Assembly: GCF_000282035.1 (NCBI RefSeq)
Contig: NZ_AKKA01000069.1
Span: 1-64,000, forward strand
Length of the DNA stretch: 64,000 nucleotides
DNA from: Rhizobium sp. CF122
GTDB lineage: Bacteria; Pseudomonadota; Alphaproteobacteria; Rhizobiales; Rhizobiaceae
Reading direction: 5' to 3'
Below are positions 1 to 8,161 of this stretch, piece by piece (positions within the stretch are counted from its first letter, which is position 1; each line of letters begins with the position of its first letter). The notes under the pieces are model-generated. The model saw only the letters and a list, made by a program, of their open reading frames with translations. It did no database searches and was not told where the DNA came from. The position numbers and the translations under genes were made by a program.

Positions 1-686
1 GGTAGCGACGGATCAGTCGCAGCACCCGCTTGTCGGTGACCTTGCGTGCCACGCGTGCCATCAGGACATCGTGGTTCACTCGGTCAAAGAACTTCTCCAG
101 ATCAAGATCGACCACGAAACGGCGACCGTCGGCCACATGTGACCGAGCGGCGAGAACCGCGTCGTGAGCGCTCCGCCCCGGCCGGAAGCCGTAGGAGGAG
201 GGGGAGAAATCCGGGGCGAAGATCGGCATCAGCACCTGATGCATCGCCTGCTGGATCAGCCGATCTAGACAGGTCGGGATGCCCAATTGCCGCATCCCTT
301 TACCGCCGGGCTTGGGGATTTCCACCCCGCCCACCGGCGCCGGTCTGTAGCCGTCCACCAGCAGGTCTTCCCTGATGCGCGGCCAATGCTCCGCATTGGT
401 ATGGCTTCAATTGCTCGACAGACATCTTATCGATGCCCGGCGCACCCTTGTTCGCCATCACTTGGCGGTAAGCCGCCATCATGTTCTCGCGGCTGAGGAT
501 CATCTCCATCAGTCGCTCATTCGCCTCCGGTCGAGAGGATAACGGTCCTGCCGTGGTGTCTGATGCACCCAAGACCTGCCCTCGCGACTTCCGGCCGCTA
601 CTCCCAGCTTGGGCACGGAGCATCTCAACTCCGTCTTCTGCGTCTGTTCTCACCATCGAAAGACCGGCCTCCGTCCGGCACTCCAT
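1..686 (-). pseudogene. ltrA: Group II intron reverse transcriptase/maturase, frameshifted and cut by window edge
   Basis: From a start near 686 the first frame reads through residues typical of intron RT N-termini (NKGAPGIDKMSVEQLKPY) and is lost near 399. The expected continuation resumes in a neighbouring frame with HWPRIREDLL, GIPTCLDRLIQQAMHQV, YGFRPGRSAHDA and the RT palm segment VVDLDLEKFFDRVNHDVLM, still open at base 1. A one-base indel around 390-400 therefore separates the frames. The catalytic YADD box and the maturase domain lie outside the window. The indel could be a true inactivating mutation or a sequencing error. The family assignment is firm from the RT motifs. Confidence 0.82.
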
Positions 687-1112
687 GTTCAGCCCTTCGC
701 CGCTTGGTCCGGCTACTACGGCATCTGCTGACTCCTGCCGCCCCATCCCGGCGCCTTGCGACGCCGGTAGCACATCTGTCGCCAGAGGCAGGTCGGCAGA
801 CCTCCCAGGGTAAGACGCGTGACCTTCGTGCCACATACCTGGCGCATCTACGGCCGCACCCTCCGGGTGGTATCGGGCTTCGGGCTTCATTGCTCCCTCG
901 CCCGGATGCGGACGCCTCATATGCGCTTCCTGTTCGTCAGGCCGGCACTTTGCTTACAACTTCCTTCAGACCCCGCCTCGCGACGACGCCCTTGCTGTTC
1001 GGCTAGCGGTTCCCATCACCAGGGCCCGCAGAGGACTTGCACCTCCAAGTCATCGACCGGATACCATCCAGGTCAAACGGTGCCCTCACACCACGCGCCA
1101 TGCCTGGCGCAC
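1..1112 (-). mobile_element. Group II intron, 5' part (3' part beyond window)
   Basis: The minus strand begins with the group II-type 5' end GTGCGCC at 1112, followed by about 420 bases of GC-rich structured non-coding sequence and then a reverse transcriptase/maturase reading frame. The 3' part, with domains V and VI, lies left of the window. The 5' end sits 4-6 bases behind the T-run of the tal terminator. Insertion behind a terminator hairpin is a known habit of class IIC introns, but class was not determined here. The intron probably does not disturb tal because it lies outside the gene and its terminator. Confidence 0.8.
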
Positions 1113-1116
1113 AACG

Positions 1117-1148
1117 AAAAAGGGCGGTGCCGATGGCGCCGCCCTTTT
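1117..1148 (-). terminator. Rho-independent terminator of tal
   Basis: The arms GGGCGGTGCC (1122-1131) and GGCGCCGCCC (1135-1144) pair around a three-base loop with one C-A mismatch. A and T runs on both sides lengthen the stem. On the minus strand it ends in TTTTT, 23 bases after the tal stop codon. The group II intron begins 4 bases beyond the hairpin. Confidence 0.85.
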
Positions 1149-1170
1149 CTCAATCCAATACTCGAAAGCC

Positions 1171-2136
1171 TCAAGCGGCCGCGAGCTGCAGTTCCTTCTG
1201 GACCATACCGCGCAGCGTGCCGAGGTCCTTGGCGAAAGCGCGAATGCCTTCGGCGAGCTTTTCGGTCGCCATCGCGTCTTCGTTCATCATCCAGCGGAAG
1301 GTCTTTTCATCGATCGTGATCTTCGGCGCAGGCTTCGTCCCATCGAGCGAGAGCTTGCGCTCGAGTTTGCCTTGGTCGTTGGAGAGTTCGTCGAGCAGGT
1401 TCGGCGCGATCGTCAGGCGATCGCAACCGGCCAGCGCCTCGATTTCACCAGCGCTGCGGAACGACGCGCCCATGACGATCGTCTTGATGTCGTTGGCCTT
1501 GTAATAGTTGTAGATGTCGCGGACGGAGAGGACACCCGGATCTTCCTCAGGCGTGAATTCCTTGCCTGTCGACTTCTTGTACCAGTCGAGAATGCGGCCG
1601 ACGAAGGGTGAGATCAGAAACACGTTGGCGTCGGCGCAAGCAACCGCCTGGGCCTTCGAGAAGAGCAGCGTCAGGTTGCAGTCGATGCCTTCCTTCTGCA
1701 GGATTTCCGCTGCACGAATGCCTTCCCAGGTCGAAGCCAGTTTGATGAGAATGCGGTCGCGCTCGATGCCGCGTTCCTTGTAGGCAGCGATGATGGAACG
1801 TGCTTTGGCAAGCGACGCTTCGGTATCGAAAGAGAGGTCCGCATCGACTTCGGTCGACACACGGCCCGGAACGAGCTTCACAAGGGCGGCGCCGACGGAA
1901 ATCGCCAGACGATCGGCAACGGCCGCGGAAACGGCCTCTGGATTGCCGCCCTGCTTCTTACCCCAGGCTACGGCTTCCTTTACCGTGTCTGCGAACATCG
2001 GCGTGCCGAGTGCCTTCAGCACGATGCTTGGGTTCGTGGTGCAATCGACCGGCTTCAGACGGGCAACAGCCTCGATGTCACCGGTATCGGCAACGACCGT
2101 GGTAATCTCGCGGAGTTGGTCAAGCTTGGATGTCAT
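1171..2136 (-). CDS. tal: Transaldolase
   Basis: This cytosolic enzyme of the non-oxidative pentose phosphate pathway moves dihydroxyacetone units between sugar phosphates. The 321-residue protein has the TalB-type N-terminus (TTVVADTGD), the TTNPSI segment and the Schiff-base lysine in [11 protein letters not shown]. With the ATG at 2136 the lysine is residue 132 and the acidic residue is Asp17, matching E. coli TalB numbering; an AAAGGA ribosome site lies 10 bases upstream. The longer GTG start at 2142 is less likely. It stands alone, diverges from a SorC regulator and ends in a strong terminator. The shared intergenic region holds TGTC/GACA repeats, so control by that regulator is plausible. 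Confidence 0.95.
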   Translation of the reverse strand: MTSKLDQLREITTVVADTGDIEAVARLKPVDCTTNPSIVLKALGTPMFADTVKEAVAWGKKQGGNPEAVSAAVADRLAISVGAALVKLVPGRVSTEVDADLSFDTEASLAKARSIIAAYKERGIERDRILIKLASTWEGIRAAEILQKEGIDCNLTLLFSKAQAVACADANVFLISPFVGRILDWYKKSTGKEFTPEEDPGVLSVRDIYNYYKANDIKTIVMGASFRSAGEIEALAGCDRLTIAPNLLDELSNDQGKLERKLSLDGTKPAPKITIDEKTFRWMMNEDAMATEKLAEGIRAFAKDLGTLRGMVQKELQLAAA

Positions 2137-2312
2137 GGTCACTGGTCCTTTTGACTTGAGCTATGAGCCGGCGCGTATTGGACCGGCGAAATCATCTACG
2201 AACAGGCGATCGTCTTACTCAAACGACCTACAAACCTGAGGGACGGTCGATCGCACCTCTTCGCACGCCCGGGGCGCCTTCTTCGCGGCGACTATCGCTA
2301 TTCCTGACTAGA

Positions 2313-2354
2313 TATGTCAAGGACATTTGTGCATTTCAATTGACATAAGTGTCA
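2313..2354. promoter_or_regulatory. Candidate SorC operator cluster between tal and the regulator gene
   Basis: Three overlapping dyads are visible: TATGTCAA (2313-2320) with TTGACATA (2340-2347), ATGTC-AAG-GACAT (2314-2326), and TGACA-TAAG-TGTCA (2341-2354). All reuse TGTC/GACA half-sites. The cluster lies in the 298-base divergent region between tal and the SorC-type gene, closer to the latter. Operator function is inferred from symmetry and position. Confidence 0.5.
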
Positions 2355-2434
2355 CACCCGTCATTATCGGGCGGAACAACGAACCTGTCCTGGCTTGATG
2401 GTAGATCTAGGGCGCAATTCGCTCCGGAGGAGAT

Positions 2435-3418
2435 GTGGTCAAGCTCAAACGCGGTACGCACACGGCTTATTCTGAGGCATCCTCTCTCAGGCTGCGTGCC
2501 GCCTGGCTCTATTACAATCAGGGCTTGACGCAGAAGGATGTCGCAGAACAGCTCGGCATCAGCCGCACGACTGTTATTCGCCTGCTCGACGAGGCCATGA
2601 AGCGGAGCGAAGTGCAGATCTGGATCAACGACTCGATCGGTGACTGTGTCGAACTGTCGGTCAAGCTCGAGCGCGCCTATGGCCTTGACGAGGCGATCGT
2701 CGTCCCCGCACCCGCACACCCCGACGCCAACTCGCTTGCCAAAAGCGTCGGGCTTGCGCTTGGACAGTTTCTCTCCGAAGCCATTCCCGACGATTACACG
2801 ATCGGCGTCGGCTGGGGCCGCACCATGACCGCCTCGCTCTCCAGTTTCCGGCCGCCTCGGCGCGACAATTGCAAGGTCGTCTCTCTGCTCGGCGGCGTCG
2901 TCGCCGTCCACCAGACGAACCCGATCGACTACACCTGGCGGCTCGCAAGCCAGCTCGGCGCGGAGTGCTACATGTTCCTCGCTCCGCTTCTGGTGGATTC
3001 GACCGAGACGAAACGAAACCTTGTCGAGAAATGCGGGCTGGACACGATCTATCGGCTGGCGGAAGCACTGGATCTTGCGATCGTCAGCTGCGGCGATATC
3101 GGCCCGCACTCAACCTCTCTGTCGGAGGGATGGATCTCGAAAGCCGAACTGGAACAGTTGATCGACGCCGGCTGCGTCTGCGACACCATGTTCAACTTCC
3201 TCGACAAGGACGGCAACACGGTCGATCACTCGATCAACAGTCGCGTCATGTCAGTGGACCTTGATACCTTGAAGAAGGCCAAACATATCGTGCTGTCATC
3301 GGGCGGCGCGCATCGGGCCGTGGCCATCCGGGCCACCATCAAGCGGATCGGCTGCAACACACTGATCACCGACGAAAGCGCCGCCAAGGCTCTGCTCGAA
3401 CTGGCGGAGACTGCCTAA
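2435..3418 (+). CDS. SorC/DeoR-family sugar-binding transcriptional regulator
   Basis: This 327-residue regulator has an N-terminal helix-turn-helix at about residues 28-52 (QKDVAEQLGISRTTVIRLL), followed by the SorC-type effector domain related to sugar-phosphate isomerases. That domain contains IGVGWGRTMTASL and a C-terminal IVLSSGGAHRAVAIRATIK segment. The family usually senses phosphorylated sugars. Translation starts at GTG 2435, with CGGAGGAG immediately upstream. It is divergent from tal, so a pentose or polyol phosphate effector is likely but unproven. A second SorC regulator of different sequence lies at 16422-17375. Confidence 0.85.
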   Translation: MVKLKRGTHTAYSEASSLRLRAAWLYYNQGLTQKDVAEQLGISRTTVIRLLDEAMKRSEVQIWINDSIGDCVELSVKLERAYGLDEAIVVPAPAHPDANSLAKSVGLALGQFLSEAIPDDYTIGVGWGRTMTASLSSFRPPRRDNCKVVSLLGGVVAVHQTNPIDYTWRLASQLGAECYMFLAPLLVDSTETKRNLVEKCGLDTIYRLAEALDLAIVSCGDIGPHSTSLSEGWISKAELEQLIDAGCVCDTMFNFLDKDGNTVDHSINSRVMSVDLDTLKKAKHIVLSSGGAHRAVAIRATIKRIGCNTLITDESAAKALLELAETA

Positions 3419-3442
3419 CGGCTTGCCGACACGCGGTTATCG

Positions 3443-3922
3443 TCACCGCAGCTGGCACAGGCGCGTCAATTGCGATTGTGCCCAGTTACGCCCGAAATCC
3501 TGGGTATCCGGCAATCTCGATAACAGGCTTCCGATCTCACCATCGATTTCGATGTGGGTGTCCGTGATCCTGCATGCCCCCACATCGAGGGAGACAGTGG
3601 CCACAACCTTGCCCTCCACCGGCTCCATCTGAAAGAGCGCGTCATCGCCGGTCTCGCAGGTCAAAAGCGCTGTTGCCTTGATGGATGCGAGACTGTCTCC
3701 CGTCGAACAGACATCTGCGGACACAACCTTGAAACTGCTGGTTCGATTGGGTCCTACGGGAAGTTGCTCACACAACTGCGCGGTCGATATCGCTCGCGCG
3801 ACATCCGGCCATTGCGGGCTACTCATCGCCGATTTGCAGCTGGCCCAGGCTGGGACCAACGACATCGCGAGCAGGGCAACGGCAATGCCGATGACCTTGC
3901 ATGGCTTTTCTCCAGGGTTCAT
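3443..3922 (-). CDS. Hypothetical secreted protein
   Basis: The 159-residue product begins with a clear signal peptide (basic KPCKV, then GIAVALLAMSLVP and a cleavage site after WA). The mature part carries five cysteines and acidic beta-like stretches. I do not recognise a family. The ATG at 3922 is preferred over an upstream ATG at 3955 because it places the signal peptide at the N-terminus. It converges on the SorC gene with only 24 bases between the stops. A periplasmic location is expected. Confidence 0.6.
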   Translation of the reverse strand: MNPGEKPCKVIGIAVALLAMSLVPAWASCKSAMSSPQWPDVARAISTAQLCEQLPVGPNRTSSFKVVSADVCSTGDSLASIKATALLTCETGDDALFQMEPVEGKVVATVSLDVGACRITDTHIEIDGEIGSLLSRLPDTQDFGRNWAQSQLTRLCQLR

Positions 3923-4036
3923 TTCCGCCTCCGCGAGTCCCAGCCACGGAATCAAACCGGCGATTCCTGAGTTTTTGATGGCAGGGCTCTCGAGGGAGGA
4001 AGCGTATCCACAGATTGGATAGATGCGTCGCCGTGA

Positions 4037-4909
4037 TCACGCGTGCGCCGCTTCCCAGCCCAGGATCGCACGCTTGCGGGTAAGACCCCAGTGATAGCCG
4101 GTCAGGGCGCCACCCTTGCCGACCGCCCGATGGCAGGGGACAACGAACGAAATCGGATTCGCACCGACCGCAGCGCCGACGGCGCGCATCGCTTTTGGCC
4201 GCCCGATATCGTTGGCGATATCACTGTAGGTCACGGCCTTGCCGAAGGGGATCTTCAACAAGCTTTCCCATACCTGCACCTGGAAATCAGTGCCGATCAG
4301 CACGACGCGCAGCGGTTGGTCCGACGTCCAGCGGCCTGGCTCGAATATCCGCTCGGCATAGGGCGCTGTCGCTTCGGTATCCTGGACATAGGTCGCATTC
4401 GGCCAGCGGCATGTCATATCGTCAAGACAAGCCGCCTCGTCGCCGTGATTGCTGAAGGCAAGCCCCGCGAGGCCGCGGTCGGTAGCCATCACAAGTGCAA
4501 CGCCGAATGGCGAAGGATGGAAGCCGTAGCGGATTGTCAGCCCGCCGCCCTTGGCCTTCCATTCGCCCGGCGACATCGCCTCATGCGTCACGAAAAGATC
4601 GTGCAAGCGGCTGGGGCCGGAGAGCCCGACCTCGATCGAGGTCTCCAGCAATGGCATCGCTTCCTCGCGGAGAAGCCGCTTTGCGTGATCGAGCGTGACG
4701 GCCTGCAGGAATGCCTTCGGAGACAGACCCGCCCACCGCGTGAATGTCTTCTGCAGCTGCGTCGGCGATTGGCCGAGCCGTGCCGCGATCGTTTCGAGAG
4801 ACGGCTGATCGCGATAGTCCTCGGTGATGAGTTCGATCACCTGGCGCACGGTTTCGTAATCAGAGCCATCGGGCGTGATGTCGTTGTTCAGCTTGGCTAC
4901 CATGTTCAT
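4037..4909 (-). CDS. AraC-type HTH / O6-methylguanine-DNA methyltransferase fusion
   Basis: The protein repairs O6-alkylguanine by moving the alkyl group to its own cysteine. Residues of roughly 20-110 form an AraC-like helix-turn-helix region (ETIAARLGQSPTQLQKTF), and the C-terminal half is a methyltransferase domain with the active-site PCHR motif (Cys259) and a preceding VGAAVGANP loop. The N-terminal zinc/phosphotriester-acceptor domain of full-length Ada is absent, so auto-activation by that route is not expected. ATG 4909 has GGAGAAAG directly upstream; the frame extends to 4960 without a better start. About 290 residues. Confidence 0.9.
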   Translation of the reverse strand: MNMVAKLNNDITPDGSDYETVRQVIELITEDYRDQPSLETIAARLGQSPTQLQKTFTRWAGLSPKAFLQAVTLDHAKRLLREEAMPLLETSIEVGLSGPSRLHDLFVTHEAMSPGEWKAKGGGLTIRYGFHPSPFGVALVMATDRGLAGLAFSNHGDEAACLDDMTCRWPNATYVQDTEATAPYAERIFEPGRWTSDQPLRVVLIGTDFQVQVWESLLKIPFGKAVTYSDIANDIGRPKAMRAVGAAVGANPISFVVPCHRAVGKGGALTGYHWGLTRKRAILGWEAAHA

Positions 4910-4978
4910 GATCTTTCTCCTTGTACCAAGGAGATAGTCAAGGGAGCGATCACAAGCCACCCGATTCTTGCGGGCCGG

Positions 4979-5500
4979 TCAGATCCGCTGTTTGACGGTG
5001 GCAAGCGCCCGTTTGAAGGCCAGGGCGAAGCTCTCGCGGTCATCCGGATTGAGGAAGGAACCGATATCCGTGCCCCTTCCCTCGCCTGAGATATACATGG
5101 AAAGGATGCCGATTTCCTGATGCCGGCGGACGAAGAAGCGGGTCCAGAATGGATTGAAGTGGTGCTCGACCATCCGACCGGAGGGCGCGAACTTGCGCAC
5201 CGAAATATCGCTACGCGACACCGTCACCTCCTCCCGCACCCGGCCGGAACGGTAGTTCAGCCAGAAGGCGCCGTAGAGCAGCAGAAAATCCAGCCCGAAG
5301 AAGAAGCCGATCGGCCAGGCACCTGTTGCCACGAAGAACATGCCGTACATCGAGCACACCGCGCCGGTCAGAAGCAGCAACACCTTGAAACCCTTGCGGC
5401 CGAGCGACCGGTACGGAAAAAGCTCGGCGGCAAAAACAGGTTCTTCGTTGGCTTGATCGGCGTTGCCTTCCATCATGGCTGCCAAGTATAGATTTTCCAT
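4979..5500 (-). CDS. DUF2244 domain membrane protein
   Basis: The 173-residue protein has two adjacent hydrophobic segments (VLLLLTGAVCSMYGMFFVATGAW and IGFFFGLDFLLLYGAFWL regions) followed by a soluble C-terminal half with WTRFFVRRH, the layout of DUF2244 proteins. Their function is unknown. ATG 5500 is chosen because CGGAG precedes it by five bases; ATGs at 5476 and 5473 lack a ribosome site. Its start overlaps the probable start of nth on the other strand, so the two genes diverge with essentially no spacer. Confidence 0.78.
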   Translation of the reverse strand: MENLYLAAMMEGNADQANEEPVFAAELFPYRSLGRKGFKVLLLLTGAVCSMYGMFFVATGAWPIGFFFGLDFLLLYGAFWLNYRSGRVREEVTVSRSDISVRKFAPSGRMVEHHFNPFWTRFFVRRHQEIGILSMYISGEGRGTDIGSFLNPDDRESFALAFKRALATVKQRI

Positions 5501-6281
5501 GTCAACTCCGAAACTCAAATCCGCTGCCACATCGCCGCACAACTCAAAAGTGATCGTTCGCGGGAAGAAGCCGGCAACAGCCCGCTCCGTCTATTCCGAA
5601 GCCGAGCGCGAGGAGATATTCCGCCGCTTCTCCATCCAACGCCCGGAGCCAAAGGGCGAACTGGAGCACACGAACCCGTTCACGCTTGTCGTCGCCGTCG
5701 CCCTTTCCGCCCAGGCGACGGACGCAGGCGTCAACAAGGCTACGCGGGCACTCTTCAAGATCGCCGACACGCCCGAGAAAATGTTGGCGCTTGGTGAGGA
5801 GCGGGTACGCGACTACATCAAGACGATCGGCCTCTATCGAAACAAGGCAAAGAACGTCATCGCTCTCTCGCGGATGCTGGTCGATAAGTTCGGTAGCGTC
5901 GTGCCGCAGACACGCGACGAGCTGGTGACGCTGCCCGGTGTCGGCCGCAAGACCGCCAACGTCGTGCTATCCATGGCTTTCGGCCAGGCGACGATGGCGG
6001 TGGATACGCATATTTTCCGTATCGCCAACCGCATCAAGCTGGCACCGGGCAAAACGCCCGACGAGGTCGAGGAACGGCTGATGAAGGTGGTGCCGAGGCA
6101 CTACCTCTATCATGCCCACCACTGGCTGATCCTGCATGGTCGCTACACCTGCAAGGCGCGCAAGCCGGAATGCGAGCGCTGCGTCATTGCCGACATCTGC
6201 AAGTCGCCCGAGAAGACCTGCGACGTGCCGGCGCCGTTGGTCGAACTACCGCGCCAAGTGATTGGAGAGGCCATCTGGTAA
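5499..6281 (+). CDS. nth: Endonuclease III (DNA glycosylase/AP lyase)
   Basis: This base-excision-repair enzyme removes oxidised pyrimidines and cuts the abasic strand. The 260-residue product contains the helix-hairpin-helix LPGVGRKTANVVL with the catalytic lysine, the VDTHIFR segment with the catalytic aspartate, and a C-X6-C-X2-C-X5-C iron-sulfur cluster (CKARKPECERCVIADIC). The first 35 residues are a basic, poorly conserved extension. Possible starts are ATG 5499, ATG 5475 and TTG 5463; none has a good ribosome site, and 5499 gives the shortest tail. It is divergent from DUF2244. Confidence 0.93.
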   Translation: MSTPKLKSAATSPHNSKVIVRGKKPATARSVYSEAEREEIFRRFSIQRPEPKGELEHTNPFTLVVAVALSAQATDAGVNKATRALFKIADTPEKMLALGEERVRDYIKTIGLYRNKAKNVIALSRMLVDKFGSVVPQTRDELVTLPGVGRKTANVVLSMAFGQATMAVDTHIFRIANRIKLAPGKTPDEVEERLMKVVPRHYLYHAHHWLILHGRYTCKARKPECERCVIADICKSPEKTCDVPAPLVELPRQVIGEAIW

Positions 6282-6319
6282 GCCTGGAGGCGCAGACTTC
6301 GGCATGCTCCACCTGCCCC

Positions 6320-7033
6320 TTAGCTGCGAAGTCCCGGATCCTCACGGGAAATCAGCTTGTGTAGATGCACCATCAATCCTGCGGCGAAGAGCGGCGTCAG
6401 CAAATTGACGATCGGGATGGCAAGGAAGGCGGCAATGACAAGCCCCGCGAGGAAGACTGTCGCCGCATGCTTGGCGCGGAACGCTCTTGCCTGCTGCGGC
6501 GAACGGAACCGCATCGCGGCAAACTCGAAGAATTCGCGGCCGAGCAGGTAGCCGTTGACCAGGAAGAAGGCGATCAGATTGATGCCCGGCACGAAGAGCA
6601 GGAAGAGCGCGACGACATTGCCAAGGATGACGACACCGAGAAACTTGACAGAGCTTGCGAGCGCCGGGCCGAGCGGCATCGCTGTGCCGGGCGGATCCGA
6701 GGGATAGTCCCGCTTTTCTACCACCTCCGCCACATCGTCGAGAAACAGACCGGCAATCAGCGCCGTCACCGGTGACAGCAACAGCGCCAACCCAAGCGCA
6801 AGTCCGATGCCGGCAGCGATCGCAAACACGAAGCCGAGCCACCCCGCCCAATCCGGCATGGCAGGAAAAAAGTTGGCAATCCACGGGAAGACAAACGATA
6901 TAAAAGCACTACGCAGCGCCAGCCAGAGCCCGGCAAGCACCAGAAGAGTGAGCCCTAGCACCTTCCAGAAGACTGAGCGTGTTTCCGCCGCAAAAAGATT
7001 GATGACGGATAGGCGAGCGGCCTGAAAGATCAT
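6320..7033 (-). CDS. CysZ/EI24-family membrane protein
   Basis: The 237-residue protein has the CysZ/EI24 layout: an N-terminal amphipathic helix (MIFQAARLSVINLF), several hydrophobic segments, the central SPVTALIAGLFLDDVAEVVE region, and LLFVPGINLIAFFLVNGYLLGREFFEF, a signature of the family. CysZ members take part in sulfate uptake, but rhizobial homologues are only loosely tied to that role. ATG 7033 is chosen because GGAGA lies just upstream and because the reading frame beyond it is not protein-like. It converges with nth and diverges from an RpiR regulator. Confidence 0.82.
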   Translation of the reverse strand: MIFQAARLSVINLFAAETRSVFWKVLGLTLLVLAGLWLALRSAFISFVFPWIANFFPAMPDWAGWLGFVFAIAAGIGLALGLALLLSPVTALIAGLFLDDVAEVVEKRDYPSDPPGTAMPLGPALASSVKFLGVVILGNVVALFLLFVPGINLIAFFLVNGYLLGREFFEFAAMRFRSPQQARAFRAKHAATVFLAGLVIAAFLAIPIVNLLTPLFAAGLMVHLHKLISREDPGLRS

Positions 7034-7262
7034 TCTGAGGTCTCCGGTTGCAACAACCATGTAGGAATCGGAACTTTGAACGGCAAGGCTGAAATAAACC
7101 CCACCAATTGACCCAAAACTTGTCGGGAAACCTATGTTAATATATAGTAATTTATCAACTAAGATTGTTTGATCCTGAGACGCAGCTTCCGGAATAGTTG
7201 CAAACGACAAGGGTTGCCCTGCATATCCGAGAAATGCTTCCGGGAAGATCAGGACGGCTGAC
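7034..7262. promoter_or_regulatory. Divergent promoter region cysZ-like / rpiR-like
   Basis: This 229-base spacer is clearly AT-rich at 7125-7175 (TTAATATATAGTAATTTATC), unlike the surrounding GC-rich coding DNA, and must hold both divergent promoters. No convincing operator dyad was found. Confidence 0.4.
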
Positions 7263-8117
7263 GTGGAAGATTTTGTCCAGAAACTCCGCCAATATGCCAA
7301 GTCCGGCACCCCGGCCGAACGACGAATCGCGAAATATTTTTCTGAACATCTGAACGACCTCCCCTTTGAAACCGCGGCTTCCGTTGCCGACCGGCTGGAC
7401 TTGAGTCCCATGACGGTGGGCCGTTTTCTTCGCGCGCTCGGCTATCAGGGACTCGATAGCGTCAAAATCCATATCCGCGAGACCAACACCATTTCGCCCA
7501 CGCAGTTGCAGGCATCGTTCACACAACTGCAGACCGACGCCTCCGCCGGCAAGCCGCTGGCCGTTCTCGTTTCCGAGCAAATTCAGGCGCTGCACCATAT
7601 CTACCACTTGACGGGCCAGCCGCAGTGGAGCGAAGCCGTGTCGATGATCGCTGCCGCGCGGGAGATCTTCGTCGCCACGCATGCGCGATTATCCGGCTTT
7701 GCATCCCACTTTGCCCAGCGATTGACGCACGCCCGAGATGGCGTTCGTGCGCTTGACGGAACGGGCAGCCGTTTTGCCGAGCTTTTCGCACGGCTGGACG
7801 GCAAGGACGCCTTGCTGATCGTGATCGACAGCCGCCGCTTCGGTAAAGCCCGGTTGCTGGCCCGGACGGCACGGCGCTACGGATACAAGGTCATCTTGAT
7901 TACCGCACAAGGCGCCAACTGGATTCCGGATCAGGCCAATCTCGTGCTCGCTCTCCCCCCTGCCCGGTCTGAGGACGACGACAACCTGCCGCCGCTGATG
8001 GGCCTGCTCGACTGTCTGTCGGAGGCCGTCATCGCCGCTGCCGGCGAAGAAGCGAGCGCCCGCACCCGCCGCATGGCCGAATTCGGCAGCGTGCTCGGAG
8101 AGAGCGGAAACCGCTAG
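7263..8117 (+). CDS. RpiR/MurR-family transcriptional regulator (HTH_6 + SIS)
   Basis: The 284-residue protein joins an N-terminal RpiR helix-turn-helix (residues 1-77; ASVADRLDLSPMTVGRFLRALGY) to a SIS sugar-phosphate-binding domain (about 120-255; ATHARLSGFASHFAQRL, ALLIVIDSRRFGKARLLARTARRYG). Such regulators usually repress or activate sugar-phosphate metabolism. It starts at GTG 7263. It converges with the FGGY kinase that ends the polyol operon, separated by a large hairpin, so it may or may not control that operon. Confidence 0.85.
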   Translation: MEDFVQKLRQYAKSGTPAERRIAKYFSEHLNDLPFETAASVADRLDLSPMTVGRFLRALGYQGLDSVKIHIRETNTISPTQLQASFTQLQTDASAGKPLAVLVSEQIQALHHIYHLTGQPQWSEAVSMIAAAREIFVATHARLSGFASHFAQRLTHARDGVRALDGTGSRFAELFARLDGKDALLIVIDSRRFGKARLLARTARRYGYKVILITAQGANWIPDQANLVLALPPARSEDDDNLPPLMGLLDCLSEAVIAAAGEEASARTRRMAEFGSVLGESGNR

Positions 8118-8157
8118 ATGGTGTAACGGGCGGAGCTCGGCCCGTTACACCATCTAG
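8114..8157. terminator. Perfect 18-bp inverted repeat between convergent genes
   Basis: CTAGATGGTGTAACGGGC (8114-8131) pairs perfectly with its complement at 8140-8157 around the 8-base loop GGAGCTCG. The RpiR stop codon is inside the left arm, and the FGGY kinase stop follows five bases after the right arm. There is no T-run, so it is probably a bidirectional terminator or RNA-stabilising hairpin rather than a classical intrinsic terminator. Confidence 0.75.
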
Positions 8158-8161
8158 GCGC

